NCBI RefSeq assembly: GCF_001936625.1
Contig: NZ_MSDU01000024.1
Location: 1-45,511 of the forward strand
From: Domibacillus antri
Lineage (GTDB): Bacteria; Bacillota; Bacilli; Bacillales; Domibacillaceae
Direction: 5' to 3'
Length of the DNA stretch: 45,511 nt
Shown: positions 16,849 through 25,441 of the stretch, piece after piece
Position numbering within the stretch: the first letter of the stretch is position 1
Layout: every line of letters begins with the position of its first letter
The notes under the pieces: model-generated
Told to the model about the DNA's origin: nothing
The model's database searches: none
What the model saw: only the letters and a program-made list of their open reading frames with translations
Translations under genes and position numbers: made by a program

Positions 16849-17820
16849 ATGGGAACTCTCTATTCAATTGGTGAAGTATTAATAGACTTTATACCTCTTC
16901 AAAAAGGAAGGGCATTAAAAGACGTTGTATCATTCGAACGTGCTCCAGGCGGCGCACCGGCCAATGTGGCGGCGGCTATTGCCAAACTCGGCGGCCGCTC
17001 CGCCGTGCTCACGAAGCTTGGCGAGGATGCATTCGGTGATTTTTTACTGGAACAATTAGAAGAAGCCGGTGTGGACACCGGCCATGTCATTCGCACAAAT
17101 GAAGCCAACACAGGGCTTGCTTTCGTTTCGCTTCGTGAAGACGGTGAGCGTGACTTTTCCTTTTACCGGAATCCCTCTGCGGACCTGCTTCTCACAGAGG
17201 ATGAAGTGAATGCTTCCCTTTTCAAATCAGGTGATATTTTGCATTTTTGCTCTGTCGATTTAGTCGACAGCCCGATGAAACAGGCCCATGTAAAAGCGAT
17301 TCAATCTGCTAAAGAACGCGGGGCTTTAATCAGTTTTGATCCGAATGTACGCCTCCCGCTCTGGGACAGTCCGGATGTGTGCCGTGAAACGATTCTCGAC
17401 TTTATTCCAAAGGCGCACATTGTCAAAATTTCCGATGAAGAGCTTGCGTTTATAACCGGTATTGAAGACGAAAAAGAAGCGATCGATTTGCTCTTTTCCG
17501 GTGACGTTCAGGCGGTTATTTATACAAAAGGGGCAGCCGGTGCCTCTATCTATGTAAATAACAAATCCATTGACGCCAGCGGCTTTTCTGTTGATGTCCA
17601 GGATACAACCGGTGCCGGGGATGCCTTTATTGGCGCTTTGCTGTACCGTTTATTGGACACCGGTGCTGATCAACATGAGCTGAAGGCTGTATTGGAACGT
17701 AACGCCCTGTCCATTTTAACATTCGCCAATGCAGCAGGTGCGATTACGACAACCGGCAAAGGTGCGATCTCCTCATTGCCGTCAAAAAAACAGATTGAAG
17801 ACATGATGAACACCCCGTGA
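16849..17820 (+). CDS. scrK: fructokinase (PfkB family)
   Basis: A 323-residue ribokinase-like kinase that phosphorylates the fructose released by ScrB. The first PfkB signature (GGAPANVAAAIAKLGG) lies at about 32-47. The second, DTTGAGDAFIGALL, holds the catalytic Asp near 257 and the anion hole. The frame opens upstream, but GGAGG at 16836-16840 sits eight bases before the ATG at 16849, so translation starts there, almost touching the scrB stop. It closes the sucrose operon and is followed by a terminator overlapping its last codons. Confidence 0.93.
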   Translation: MGTLYSIGEVLIDFIPLQKGRALKDVVSFERAPGGAPANVAAAIAKLGGRSAVLTKLGEDAFGDFLLEQLEEAGVDTGHVIRTNEANTGLAFVSLREDGERDFSFYRNPSADLLLTEDEVNASLFKSGDILHFCSVDLVDSPMKQAHVKAIQSAKERGALISFDPNVRLPLWDSPDVCRETILDFIPKAHIVKISDEELAFITGIEDEKEAIDLLFSGDVQAVIYTKGAAGASIYVNNKSIDASGFSVDVQDTTGAGDAFIGALLYRLLDTGADQHELKAVLERNALSILTFANAAGAITTTGKGAISSLPSKKQIEDMMNTP

Positions 17821-17846
17821 GCGATTGCTTGCGGGGGTTCTTTATA
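17812..17846 (+). terminator. terminator of the sucrose operon
   Basis: CCCCGTGAGC pairs with GCTTGCGGGG (two G-T pairs) around GATT, followed by GTTCTTTA. It starts within the last codons of scrK. Confidence 0.75.
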
Positions 17847-17919
17847 AATGACACTCTACACACATTGCGCCAGTATTTTATGCGTTCAAAATTCAAATTA
17901 ATCCATGCACCTCTTCTCC

Positions 17920-18282
17920 TCAACTAAAAATAAACCCAACATACATACCGAACAAAATCATTGTTGCTGTGATAATACCAGTAAGGGCAAGGATACTGTT
18001 TTTCTCCGGTTTAAACGTTTCGCTGTCGATCGTTTTCATTTTTCCAAAGTAGCTGTATGTCGAAAAACCGATCACAAGAAGGCCAGCGATCACTGCGGCA
18101 CCGCCAATAATATTCGCCATAAGATCCGCACCTGCCGAATGCTGAGGTAAAAAATTAAAATGAAGATTGATGACAAGAAACCCGATGCCAATGATCGCAA
18201 TAGCCGTTCGCACCCAAGCGAGATAGGTCCGCTCATTGGCGAGATGCTGCTGAATGAATTTGGAGCTTGTCGTTTTTTCCAT
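17920..18282 (-). CDS. DUF202/YidH-family small membrane protein
   Basis: A 120-residue protein with three membrane segments (about 30-47, 60-80 and 97-118). The N-terminal motif QQHLANERTYLAWVRTAIAIIGIG is the DUF202 hallmark. Function is unknown. The ATG at 18282 is preceded by AAAGGTGAT; an upstream GTG three codons earlier is too close to that site. It is divergent from the XRE repressor operon, and the operator array at 18307-18366 lies within 25-85 bp of its start, so it may share control. Confidence 0.8.
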   Translation of the reverse strand: MEKTTSSKFIQQHLANERTYLAWVRTAIAIIGIGFLVINLHFNFLPQHSAGADLMANIIGGAAVIAGLLVIGFSTYSYFGKMKTIDSETFKPEKNSILALTGIITATMILFGMYVGFIFS

Positions 18283-18306
18283 GTATATCACCTTTCAAAA
18301 TAAAAT

Positions 18307-18322
18307 GTAAAGTGAACTTGAC
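18307..18322. promoter_or_regulatory. XRE operator copy 1
   Basis: GTAAAGT-GA-ACTTGAC, one mismatch from a perfect 7-2-7 inverted repeat. It overlaps the -35 element TTGACA. Confidence 0.6.
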
Positions 18323-18346
18323 ATCTGATATTTTGTAAAGTACACT
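18318..18346 (+). promoter_or_regulatory. sigma-A promoter of the XRE operon
   Basis: TTGACA (18318-18323), 17-bp spacer, TACACT (18341-18346). The -35 is perfect and both elements lie under operator copies. Confidence 0.7.
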
Positions 18347-18350
18347 TTAC
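18335..18350. promoter_or_regulatory. XRE operator copy 2
   Basis: GTAAAGT-AC-ACTTTAC, a perfect 7-bp inverted repeat with 2-bp spacer, covering the -10 element. Confidence 0.65.
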
Positions 18351-18366
18351 GTAAAGTTAGCTTTAC
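18351..18366. promoter_or_regulatory. XRE operator copy 3
   Basis: GTAAAGT-TA-GCTTTAC, one mismatched pair, directly abutting copy 2 and covering the expected transcription start. Confidence 0.6.
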
Positions 18367-18383
18367 AAAAAATGGGGGTCCCA

Positions 18384-18596
18384 ATGCAAAATGTCATTAA
18401 AGAAAAGCGCACCTCATTCCATATTACCCAGGAGGAGCTTTCTCAAAAACTGAATGTGTCACGGCAGACGATTATTTCGCTCGAAAAAGGAAAATACAAA
18501 CCGTCCCTCGTTCTGGCGCATAAATTAGCCCAAATTTTTGGCTGTACGATTGAAGATTTATTTATATTCGAAGGGGATGAGAACATTGATGGATAA
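18384..18596 (+). CDS. small XRE-family transcriptional regulator
   Basis: A 70-residue protein consisting almost only of a helix-turn-helix: FHITQEELSQKLNVSRQTIISLEKGKYKPSLVLAHKLAQIFGCTIEDLF. It is close to the YozG/YvaN-like mini-repressors that pair with a small membrane protein. The frame also opens at 18372; the ATG at 18384 has GGGGGT five bases before it and gives the usual N-terminus, so I prefer it, with modest confidence. Its stop overlaps the start of the next gene. Three inverted repeats over its promoter suggest autoregulation. Confidence 0.85.
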   Translation: MQNVIKEKRTSFHITQEELSQKLNVSRQTIISLEKGKYKPSLVLAHKLAQIFGCTIEDLFIFEGDENIDG

Positions 18597-18888
18597 TTTA
18601 ATCGCGGTTTCCGGATTACTGGGCGGAATCATCATTTCTGTCATCGTGTACTTCATTACTCGTAAAGCCGGCGCAAAACGACGCTGGTTTGACGAACGGC
18701 AAAAACAGGTGAGTTCACTTGCACATGCGGCTTCTTGGAATATTACATTCGCGGTGCTGCTCATCGCTTGGGCAGTCGTGATTTTAGTAGAGGGCATTTC
18801 CTTTTCATTCTTTTTAATGACCGCACTTTACGCTGCCCACTGCATGGGTTTTTTATTCACGTCCATATACTATTCACGGGATCATTAA
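18589..18888 (+). CDS. small membrane protein of the DUF2178/DUF3796 type
   Basis: A 99-residue protein with three membrane segments (about 2-20, 48-65 and 70-90) and a charged KAGAKRRWFDERQKQ loop. The DERQ-containing loop is typical of DUF2178-like proteins that accompany XRE mini-repressors. The ATG at 18589 follows GGGGATGAG and overlaps the repressor stop by 8 bp, indicating translational coupling. Function is unknown; a signal-sensing or repressor-sequestering role is only inference. The exact DUF assignment is tentative. Confidence 0.75.
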   Translation: MDNLIAVSGLLGGIIISVIVYFITRKAGAKRRWFDERQKQVSSLAHAASWNITFAVLLIAWAVVILVEGISFSFFLMTALYAAHCMGFLFTSIYYSRDH

Positions 18889-18889
18889 T

Positions 18890-19078
18890 TTGGAGGAAAC
18901 CACCACCATTATCAGCATTACCAATAACAAGCATTGCACCGTCTCCAAAATATCCGACCTTAATATTTCTTATTACGTGTCCGAAGAACGGTTTGAAGAA
19001 TCGAATATCACAACCCAGGTTCCCGTTGTATATATACTTGAATCGCTTGCCCGGGAAGTATATCAGCTAAATATATAA
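18890..19078 (+). CDS. possible small protein, third gene of the XRE operon
   Basis: A 62-codon frame beginning with TTG two bases after the preceding stop and ending just before a hairpin (19076-19117). The predicted product is acidic, soluble and free of low-complexity runs. No family is recognised. The only good ribosome-site sequence, GGAGG at 18892-18896, lies inside the frame, so the true start could be an ATT at 18908. It may equally be non-coding trailer sequence. Confidence 0.3.
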   Translation: MEETTTIISITNNKHCTVSKISDLNISYYVSEERFEESNITTQVPVVYILESLAREVYQLNI

Positions 19079-19141
19079 AGCGGTTTTTCCACTTTCTTTG
19101 TCAATCACACCGCTTTGCCATGATTATGAGCAAACAGAAAA

Positions 19142-19184
19142 GGAGATGTCTCAAAAATTTGTCGAGACATCTCCTTCTTATTTT
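19142..19184. terminator. bidirectional terminator between the XRE operon and the GH1 gene
   Basis: GGAGATGTCTC (19142-19152) and GAGACATCTCC (19164-19174) form a perfect 11-bp stem, followed by TTCTTATTTT on one side and TTTTCTGTTT on the other. It belongs to the hairpin family with a TGTCTCAAA core. Confidence 0.85.
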
Positions 19185-19227
19185 GATGGACGGAATCAGC
19201 AGCTTAGGGAACAGCCCTTTTCTTTTC

Positions 19228-20724
<1,497 letters not shown>

Positions 20725-20797
20725 TCATCGTAGCGCAAGATGATTTCCCGGTAAATGAATAAGCGATGTTCTGTTCTTTATCACAACGATTGGGATT

Positions 20798-20815
20798 TGT
20801 TACAAAGATGTAACA
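20798..20815. promoter_or_regulatory. inverted repeat upstream of the GH1 gene
   Basis: Perfect 7-bp arms TGTTACA and TGTAACA around four bases. It lies about 107 bp before the GH1 start and is a plausible repressor site for that gene. Confidence 0.4.
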
Positions 20816-20869
20816 GCATGTTATCCCCAGAATATTCTCCGTCATGCATTTACATTTCTTCATTTCTAT

Positions 20870-20976
20870 AGCCGGATTTTCTGATTTTGGGCCGGTTTTC
20901 TTGCACTTTTGGCCGGATTCCCCTTGAATTCGGCCTTTATGAAGCAGAATCCGGCTGTAGTATCAATAAATCGGCC
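20870..20976. repeat. periodic GCCGG/CCGGC array with nested hairpins
   Basis: Six copies of GCCGG or its complement-like forms CGGCC/CCGGC start at 20871, 20891, 20912, 20931, 20951 and 20972: spacings of 20, 21, 19, 20 and 21 bp. The inner pair (GGCCGGATTC, 20911-20920, with ATTCGGCC to 20935) forms a terminator-like hairpin for the aldehyde dehydrogenase gene. An outer pair (AGCCGGATT near 20870 with AATCCGGCT near 20955) could close a larger structure. A similar GGCCGGATT hairpin occurs at 24581-24605. Confidence 0.65.
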
Positions 20977-21029
20977 TATACGACAGTCATTTCCCGGGTA
21001 ATACGGAGCGTCTTTTTCAGGAGATAATA

Positions 21030-22478
21030 TTAAATCGGATAATCGCGATACCCTTCCTGCACACTGATCCATTTCACTGTTGTGAATTTTTCAATCGCCC
21101 ATTCCCCATTAAAACGTCCGACGCCGGATGCTTTTTCGCCCCCGAACGGTACATGTGCTTCATCGTTAACCGGCTGATCATTGATATGAATCATACCGGT
21201 TTCAATTTTTTTCGCCATTTCAACACCGAGGTGACGGTCTTCCGTAAAGATGGAGCCGCTCAAACCGTAATTAGAATCATTGGCCAAGTCGATCGCCTGC
21301 TCCACACTTTTTGCTTTCATAATCGGTGCAACCGGTCCGAAGATTTCATTTTTGACAATCGGCATACCCGCTGTCACATTGGTCAGAACGGTTGGATACA
21401 TGAGCGCTCCATCTGTTTTCCCGTTTAATTGAATATGTGCTCCCTGTTCGACGCTTTCTTGTATTTCTTTTTGAATACGCTCAACCTGCTTTTGATTAAT
21501 AAGCGGGCCCACAAACGTCTTTTGGCCGGCAGGATCTCCGACTTTAAGTTTCTCCACAATGTTCATAAACGCCTTCAAAAATTCATCATGCACGCTTTCA
21601 TCCACAATGATTCGATTCAGCGCCATACAAATTTGACCCTGATGCAAAAACTTCCCGAACGCAGCTGCTTTTGCCGCCCGCTCGATATTTGCGTCTTTCA
21701 ATACAATCATCACATTATTTCCGCCAAGCTCGAGAGCCACTTCTTTTAACTGTTTGCCTGCCAGTTCACCAATTCTGCGCCCTACCTCTGTTGATCCGGT
21801 AAAGGAAATAATCTTCGGAATAGGGTGTTCCACAAACATGTCTCCGATTTCAGAACCCCGTCCAACGACAACATTGACCAAACCATCAGGAAAACCTGCG
21901 TCTTGAAAAAGTTTGCCGATGAGAAGTCCGGATGTCACCGGCGTTTCGGATGCCGGTTTTATGACTGCGCTGTTCCCCGTTGCAAGAGCCGGTGCGAGTG
22001 AACGCAACGTTAAATGAAATGGGAAATTCCATGGACCGATCGCGCCGACAACGCCTTTTGGACTGCGGTACACTCGATTTTCTTTTCCAGGTATATAAGA
22101 CGGTAAGAGGACACCCGCGATCCGTGTAAGGAAAGAAGCGGATTCTTTCACGACCGCAACGGCCGCTGCAAACTCACTATCCGCTTTCATACGCGTACTG
22201 CCCGCTTCTTTAATAAGCCAGTCAATGATCGTCTCCTTTTCCGCCTTCATTTTTTCTAAAAGCCGATCAAACAGTGCCTGTTTTTCATGAAGCGGGAGGG
22301 CCGCCCATTTTACCTGTGCTTCCTTCGCCGCTTCGTATGCTTCATCTAAATCCGATTGATCCGCTGATCGAATGGTAAATAATAGTTCATCATTATACGG
22401 ATTTTTATTTTCTATTTCTTTTTCACTCGACCCTTTTTTCCACTGGCCGTTAATCAACTGATTGGTAAACTGCGTCAT
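21030..22478 (-). CDS. aldehyde dehydrogenase, YfmT (vanillin/benzaldehyde dehydrogenase)-like
   Basis: A 482-residue NAD(P)-dependent dehydrogenase. Visible are the cofactor-binding GPWNFPFHL (about 148-156), the FTGSTEVGR loop (226-234), the general base Glu250 in ALELGGNN and the catalytic Cys284 in GQICMALNR. The overall pattern, including the short C-terminal KWISVQEGYRDYPI, resembles B. subtilis YfmT and the benzaldehyde/vanillin dehydrogenases. The substrate remains inferred. It is monocistronic and followed by the GCCGG array that includes its probable terminator. An Rrf2-type regulator lies just upstream in the same direction, about 75 bp away but behind its own terminator. Confidence 0.87.
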   Translation of the reverse strand: MTQFTNQLINGQWKKGSSEKEIENKNPYNDELLFTIRSADQSDLDEAYEAAKEAQVKWAALPLHEKQALFDRLLEKMKAEKETIIDWLIKEAGSTRMKADSEFAAAVAVVKESASFLTRIAGVLLPSYIPGKENRVYRSPKGVVGAIGPWNFPFHLTLRSLAPALATGNSAVIKPASETPVTSGLLIGKLFQDAGFPDGLVNVVVGRGSEIGDMFVEHPIPKIISFTGSTEVGRRIGELAGKQLKEVALELGGNNVMIVLKDANIERAAKAAAFGKFLHQGQICMALNRIIVDESVHDEFLKAFMNIVEKLKVGDPAGQKTFVGPLINQKQVERIQKEIQESVEQGAHIQLNGKTDGALMYPTVLTNVTAGMPIVKNEIFGPVAPIMKAKSVEQAIDLANDSNYGLSGSIFTEDRHLGVEMAKKIETGMIHINDQPVNDEAHVPFGGEKASGVGRFNGEWAIEKFTTVKWISVQEGYRDYPI

Positions 22479-22546
22479 GTTTTTTTCCTCCTAACAAAAT
22501 ACACTCCTTTCTGGTTTTCCCTTTTTTCCGCTTTTTTAAAATAAAA

Positions 22547-22571
22547 AACCACCTCATTTAAAGAGATGGTT
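22547..22571 (-). terminator. terminator of the Rrf2 gene
   Basis: On the minus strand AACCATCTC pairs with GAGGTGGTT (one wobble), followed by TTTTTATTTT. The stem includes the stop codon region at 22554. Confidence 0.75.
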
Positions 22572-22964
22572 CATGATATCTTTCAGCGATTGATTCGCCA
22601 ATTCCTTTTCCATTGCTGTTTGGGCACGATGAAATGTAACATCGAGTGTTGATTGTATATTTTGGCCGACCGGACAATTCGGGTTCGGTTTCTCATGCAT
22701 GGCAAACAGCTCATCTTTTGGCTCCACTGCTTTAAAAATATCCAGCAATGAAATGTCAGCTGGATCTCTCGTTAATTCAGATCCCGTTATGCCGGCCCGC
22801 GACGTGATAAGCCCCGCTTTTCTCAACATACCGCTAATGCGCCGGATCACGACCGGGTTCGTATTCACACTTCCCGCCATGAGTTCTGAAGACAACGGCG
22901 CACCCGGACTTGATGCGACCAGTACCATTATATGAATCGCTACGGCGAGACGACTATTAATCAT
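22554..22964 (-). CDS. Rrf2-family transcriptional regulator, YwnA-like
   Basis: A 136-residue winged-helix regulator. It begins MINSRLAVAIHIMVLVAS, with SELMAGSVNTNPVVIRRISGMLRKAGLI as the recognition region, then the wing. Only one Cys (in PNCPVG) is present in the region where IscR/NsrR members have three, so it is unlikely to hold an iron-sulfur cluster. Size and lack of cluster match B. subtilis YwnA. The frame opens farther upstream, but GGTGGAG precedes the ATG at 22964. The target is unknown; the neighbouring aldehyde dehydrogenase is a candidate. Confidence 0.85.
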   Translation of the reverse strand: MINSRLAVAIHIMVLVASSPGAPLSSELMAGSVNTNPVVIRRISGMLRKAGLITSRAGITGSELTRDPADISLLDIFKAVEPKDELFAMHEKPNPNCPVGQNIQSTLDVTFHRAQTAMEKELANQSLKDIMNHLFK

Positions 22965-23132
22965 TTTTTCTCCACCACCATTTGTCATTATTTTAGTTAC
23001 CACTTCAGTTTCTGTCAAATGGGCAAGCAGGAGAAAAGCGGGGTGATTGACTTAATGTACCCGCTGAGTGCCAAAATAAGGGGCGGACGGAGGATCATAT
23101 TCACATAAAATCCGAATTTATAAATGAAAAAG

Positions 23133-23165
23133 GAGGATGTCTCGATGATTGTTTGAGACATCCTC
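23133..23165 (-). terminator. terminator of the thiolase gene
   Basis: GAGGATGTCTC (23133-23143) and GAGACATCCTC (23155-23165) form a perfect 11-bp stem. On the minus strand CTTTTTC follows. Read on that strand the loop is AAACAATCATC, matching other members of the TGTCTCAAA hairpin family. Confidence 0.85.
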
Positions 23166-23170
23166 TTTGT

Positions 23171-24355
23171 TTACTTTTTCACTTCAATCATGATCGCGTC
23201 ACCCTGTCCGCTTCCGGAACAGATGGCGGCGATGCCGATTCCTCCGCCGCGCCGGCGAAGTTCGTATGCCAGTGTCAAAATGATGCGGGCACCGCTCGCG
23301 CCGATCGGGTGGCCCAGTGCAACGGCCCCGCCATTCACATTCACCTTTTCCGGATCAATCCCGGCAATCTTATTGCTGGCAAGCGCGACCGCCGCAAATG
23401 CTTCGTTTATTTCAAACAAGTCAATGTTCTCAACGGATTTGCCTGTTTTCTTTAATAGTTCATTAATGACAAGGCCTGGTGTTTGCGGAAATTTTTCTGC
23501 TTCAACGGCTATTTCTGCATGGCCGATCACTGTGGCTAAAACCTGCTTTCCTTCTTTTACCGCCCGCTCACCGCTCATTAAAACAAGGGCAGCGGCGCCA
23601 TCATTGATCCCCGGTGCATTGCCTGCTGTGATGGTGCCTTCTTTACCGAATGCCGGCTGCAGCTTTTTAAGCGCGTCTATCGTGGTACTTTTACGCGGTG
23701 CTTCATCCGTATCGACGACAATCGGATCTCCTTTGCGCTGAGGCACTTCCACCGCCGTAATTTCTTCCGCCATTTTGCCGCTTTCGATGGCCGCAACCGC
23801 TCTCTCATGACTGCGAACCGCCCAATTGTCTTGTTCTTCGCGTGACAATTGAAGCTCCTCCGCCGTCGCATTTCCGTATGTTCCCATATGTAAACCGGTG
23901 AAACTGCATGAAAGTCCGTCATGAATCATTAAATCGATCATCGGTGTATCGCCCATGCGCGCACCCCATCGTGCTTTAAAAACAGCATATGGTACGTTCG
24001 ACATCGATTCCATGCCGCCTGTCAAAATAATCTCTTCATCACCTGAGCGAATAATCTGATCCGCAAGTGTAACGCTTCGAAGACCGGACGCGCATACTTT
24101 ATTGATCGTTTCGGTTTTAATATCCCACGGAATGCCGGCTTCCCGTGCGGCCTGACGCGACGGAATTTGTCCCTGTCCAGCCTGCAGCACGTTTCCGAAA
24201 ATGACTTCATCCAATTCTTCCGGTCGCACATTCGCCCGTTTCAACGCTTCTTTCATCGCAATGCCGCCGAGCTGTGAAGCTGTTAATGACGCAAGCGATC
24301 CGCCAAATTTGCCGATCGGCGTACGTGCACCGTCTAAAATGACTGTTTTCACCAT
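23171..24355 (-). CDS. acetyl-CoA C-acetyltransferase (thiolase)
   Basis: A 394-residue thiolase that joins two acetyl-CoA or, in reverse, cleaves acetoacetyl-CoA. The acyl-accepting Cys88 is in INKVCASGLRS, His349 in LGHPIGASG and the second Cys379 in ICSGSGQGD; NEAFAA is present too. Length and sequence match MmgA/YhfS/AtoB-type biosynthetic thiolases better than the longer FadA type. No other beta-oxidation, butanol or polyhydroxyalkanoate gene is adjacent, so the pathway cannot be told from context. The ATG at 24355 is preceded by GAGGGGGAG. It is monocistronic with a strong terminator. Confidence 0.92.
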   Translation of the reverse strand: MVKTVILDGARTPIGKFGGSLASLTASQLGGIAMKEALKRANVRPEELDEVIFGNVLQAGQGQIPSRQAAREAGIPWDIKTETINKVCASGLRSVTLADQIIRSGDEEIILTGGMESMSNVPYAVFKARWGARMGDTPMIDLMIHDGLSCSFTGLHMGTYGNATAEELQLSREEQDNWAVRSHERAVAAIESGKMAEEITAVEVPQRKGDPIVVDTDEAPRKSTTIDALKKLQPAFGKEGTITAGNAPGINDGAAALVLMSGERAVKEGKQVLATVIGHAEIAVEAEKFPQTPGLVINELLKKTGKSVENIDLFEINEAFAAVALASNKIAGIDPEKVNVNGGAVALGHPIGASGARIILTLAYELRRRGGGIGIAAICSGSGQGDAIMIEVKK

Positions 24356-24536
24356 TATATCTCCCCCTCAAATTTCCTCCGGCAGAAAAGATCGCTTCTG
24401 CATTCTGCTGACGACAGTTCAATCATCCGCATCATCCTAAATTTATGAAACCGTTTTCTTTTTTGGGCATTTTAATTATAAACCATCTATCTTTATTTTT
24501 CTCTTACAGTCTTGTAAGTGAAATGCAAAAGAGAAT

Positions 24537-24605
24537 GGGGATGCCGCAAACATTTGAGGTATCGCCTTCTTATTTTTCAGGGCCGGATTTTCAATGAATC
24601 CGGCC
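24537..24605 (-). terminator. two hairpins after the small-protein genes
   Basis: 24537-24566 is an imperfect stem (GGGGATGCCGCAAA with TTTGAGGTATCGCC), followed by TTCTTATTTTT on the plus strand and ATTCTCTTTT on the minus. 24581-24605 is a perfect 9-bp stem, GGCCGGATT with AATCCGGCC. Both lie downstream of the leftward gene ending at 24611. The first resembles the TGTCTCAAA hairpin family, the second the array at 20870. Confidence 0.55.
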
Positions 24606-24610
24606 TTTCA

Positions 24611-24982
24611 TCATTCTGTGAAAGAAGAGCCCTTTTCGTATTGCTCATACAACGCATCCAGCGCATCATCGATCACATCCTGCACTTCAGTGGCAAAATG
24701 GATAAAAATAAACTGCATGGCTTCCGCTTCTTCCAGGAACCGTTCTCCATCCGGTCCGAAGCTGCTGAAAAATGGGATGCTGAAATGCACATCTATTTCT
24801 TCGTTGGCATCTTCCCGCCCGAATCCTTTCACGACGAAATAAATGTCCAAATCACCAATGTGCTCATCTTCCCTATCCTTGAAGCTGATGGTGATACGAT
24901 GTGTATGATTGTGATCCGCTTCAATTGCCGCTTTGGCCAGCTCGCCTGTTACAAATGGCTTTATCCCGCTTGCTGACAGCAT
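24611..24982 (-). CDS. conserved-looking small acidic protein of unknown function
   Basis: A 123-residue soluble protein, strongly acidic, with no membrane segment. It reads as a compact alpha/beta fold: a His/Thr-rich HNHTHRITISF strand, then HIGDLDIYFVVKGF, then a long C-terminal helix (VQDVIDDALDALYEQYEKG). I do not recognise the family. The ATG at 24982 follows a GGAGGGATAG-like site. It is 30 bp downstream of the DUF3219 gene in the same direction, so the two are probably co-transcribed. Confidence 0.7.
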   Translation of the reverse strand: MLSASGIKPFVTGELAKAAIEADHNHTHRITISFKDREDEHIGDLDIYFVVKGFGREDANEEIDVHFSIPFFSSFGPDGERFLEEAEAMQFIFIHFATEVQDVIDDALDALYEQYEKGSSFTE

Positions 24983-25012
24983 ATTCTATCCCTCCCGATT
25001 CCGTTTTTTTGT

Positions 25013-25315
25013 TTATTCTTCCCGCCCGATTAATTCCAGACTGAATTCACCGACTGCGTTCTCTTCATATAAATTCGTTACGGACGTGGAATAGGCATGA
25101 ATCGTTGCGGGAAAATCGAGTTTTTTTTCCGGGACTTTCACATGGAAATCCATTTCATAAAGAAGCGTTGTAATATCGTGATACGCTTCACTTGTCACTT
25201 TAAATTGAAACCCGATTTTCGGTACAGCTTTACCCGTCTTTTCATCCAGTATCGTTTCTTCTTGAAAATCTGTTACTTCGATCGGCGTGTCATTTAAAAT
25301 AACCGTTTTCACCAT
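25013..25315 (-). CDS. ykvR: DUF3219 family protein, YkvR-like
   Basis: A 100-residue soluble protein made mainly of beta strands. Its core, EAYHDITTLLYEMDFHVKVPEKKLDFPATIHAYSTSVTNLYEENAVGEFSLELI, matches what I know of B. subtilis YkvR (DUF3219). Function is unknown. The ATG at 25315 has a GGAGCT-type site before it. It heads a probable two-gene operon with the small acidic protein downstream. Confidence 0.8.
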   Translation of the reverse strand: MVKTVILNDTPIEVTDFQEETILDEKTGKAVPKIGFQFKVTSEAYHDITTLLYEMDFHVKVPEKKLDFPATIHAYSTSVTNLYEENAVGEFSLELIGREE

Positions 25316-25402
25316 TGTTTCTTCAGCTCCATTCCTTTATTTGCTGTAGAGCCATTATAGCGCTATTTTGGGATACATCAATTATTTTGACTTACAAAAA
25401 TA

Positions 25403-25430
25403 AGCCGGAGACCTTGTATGATCTCCGACT
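25403..25430 (-). terminator. terminator of the nitrite/sulfite reductase gene
   Basis: On the minus strand AGTCGGAGA pairs with TCTCCGGCT (one mismatch), followed by TATTTTTG, about 10 bp past the stop at 25442. Confidence 0.75.
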
Positions 25431-25441
25431 GTTTGTGCCGA

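Noticed and set aside
18735-19070. 111-codon frame overlapping the end of the DUF2178-type gene
   Set aside because: It overlaps a better gene out of frame, has no ribosome site and reads as Pro/Leu/Ser-rich noise.
20870-20976. CRISPR-like array
   Set aside because: Repeats are only 5 bp, in both orientations, with no conserved longer repeat and no cas genes.
23190-23741. 183-codon open frame on the plus strand
   Set aside because: Antisense to the thiolase gene, which has all catalytic motifs; composition Ser/Pro/Ala-rich.
24341-25315. Identical first seven residues (MVKTVIL) of the thiolase and the DUF3219 protein
   Set aside because: The DNA differs at several positions and both proteins continue as expected for their own families, so it is coincidence rather than duplication.
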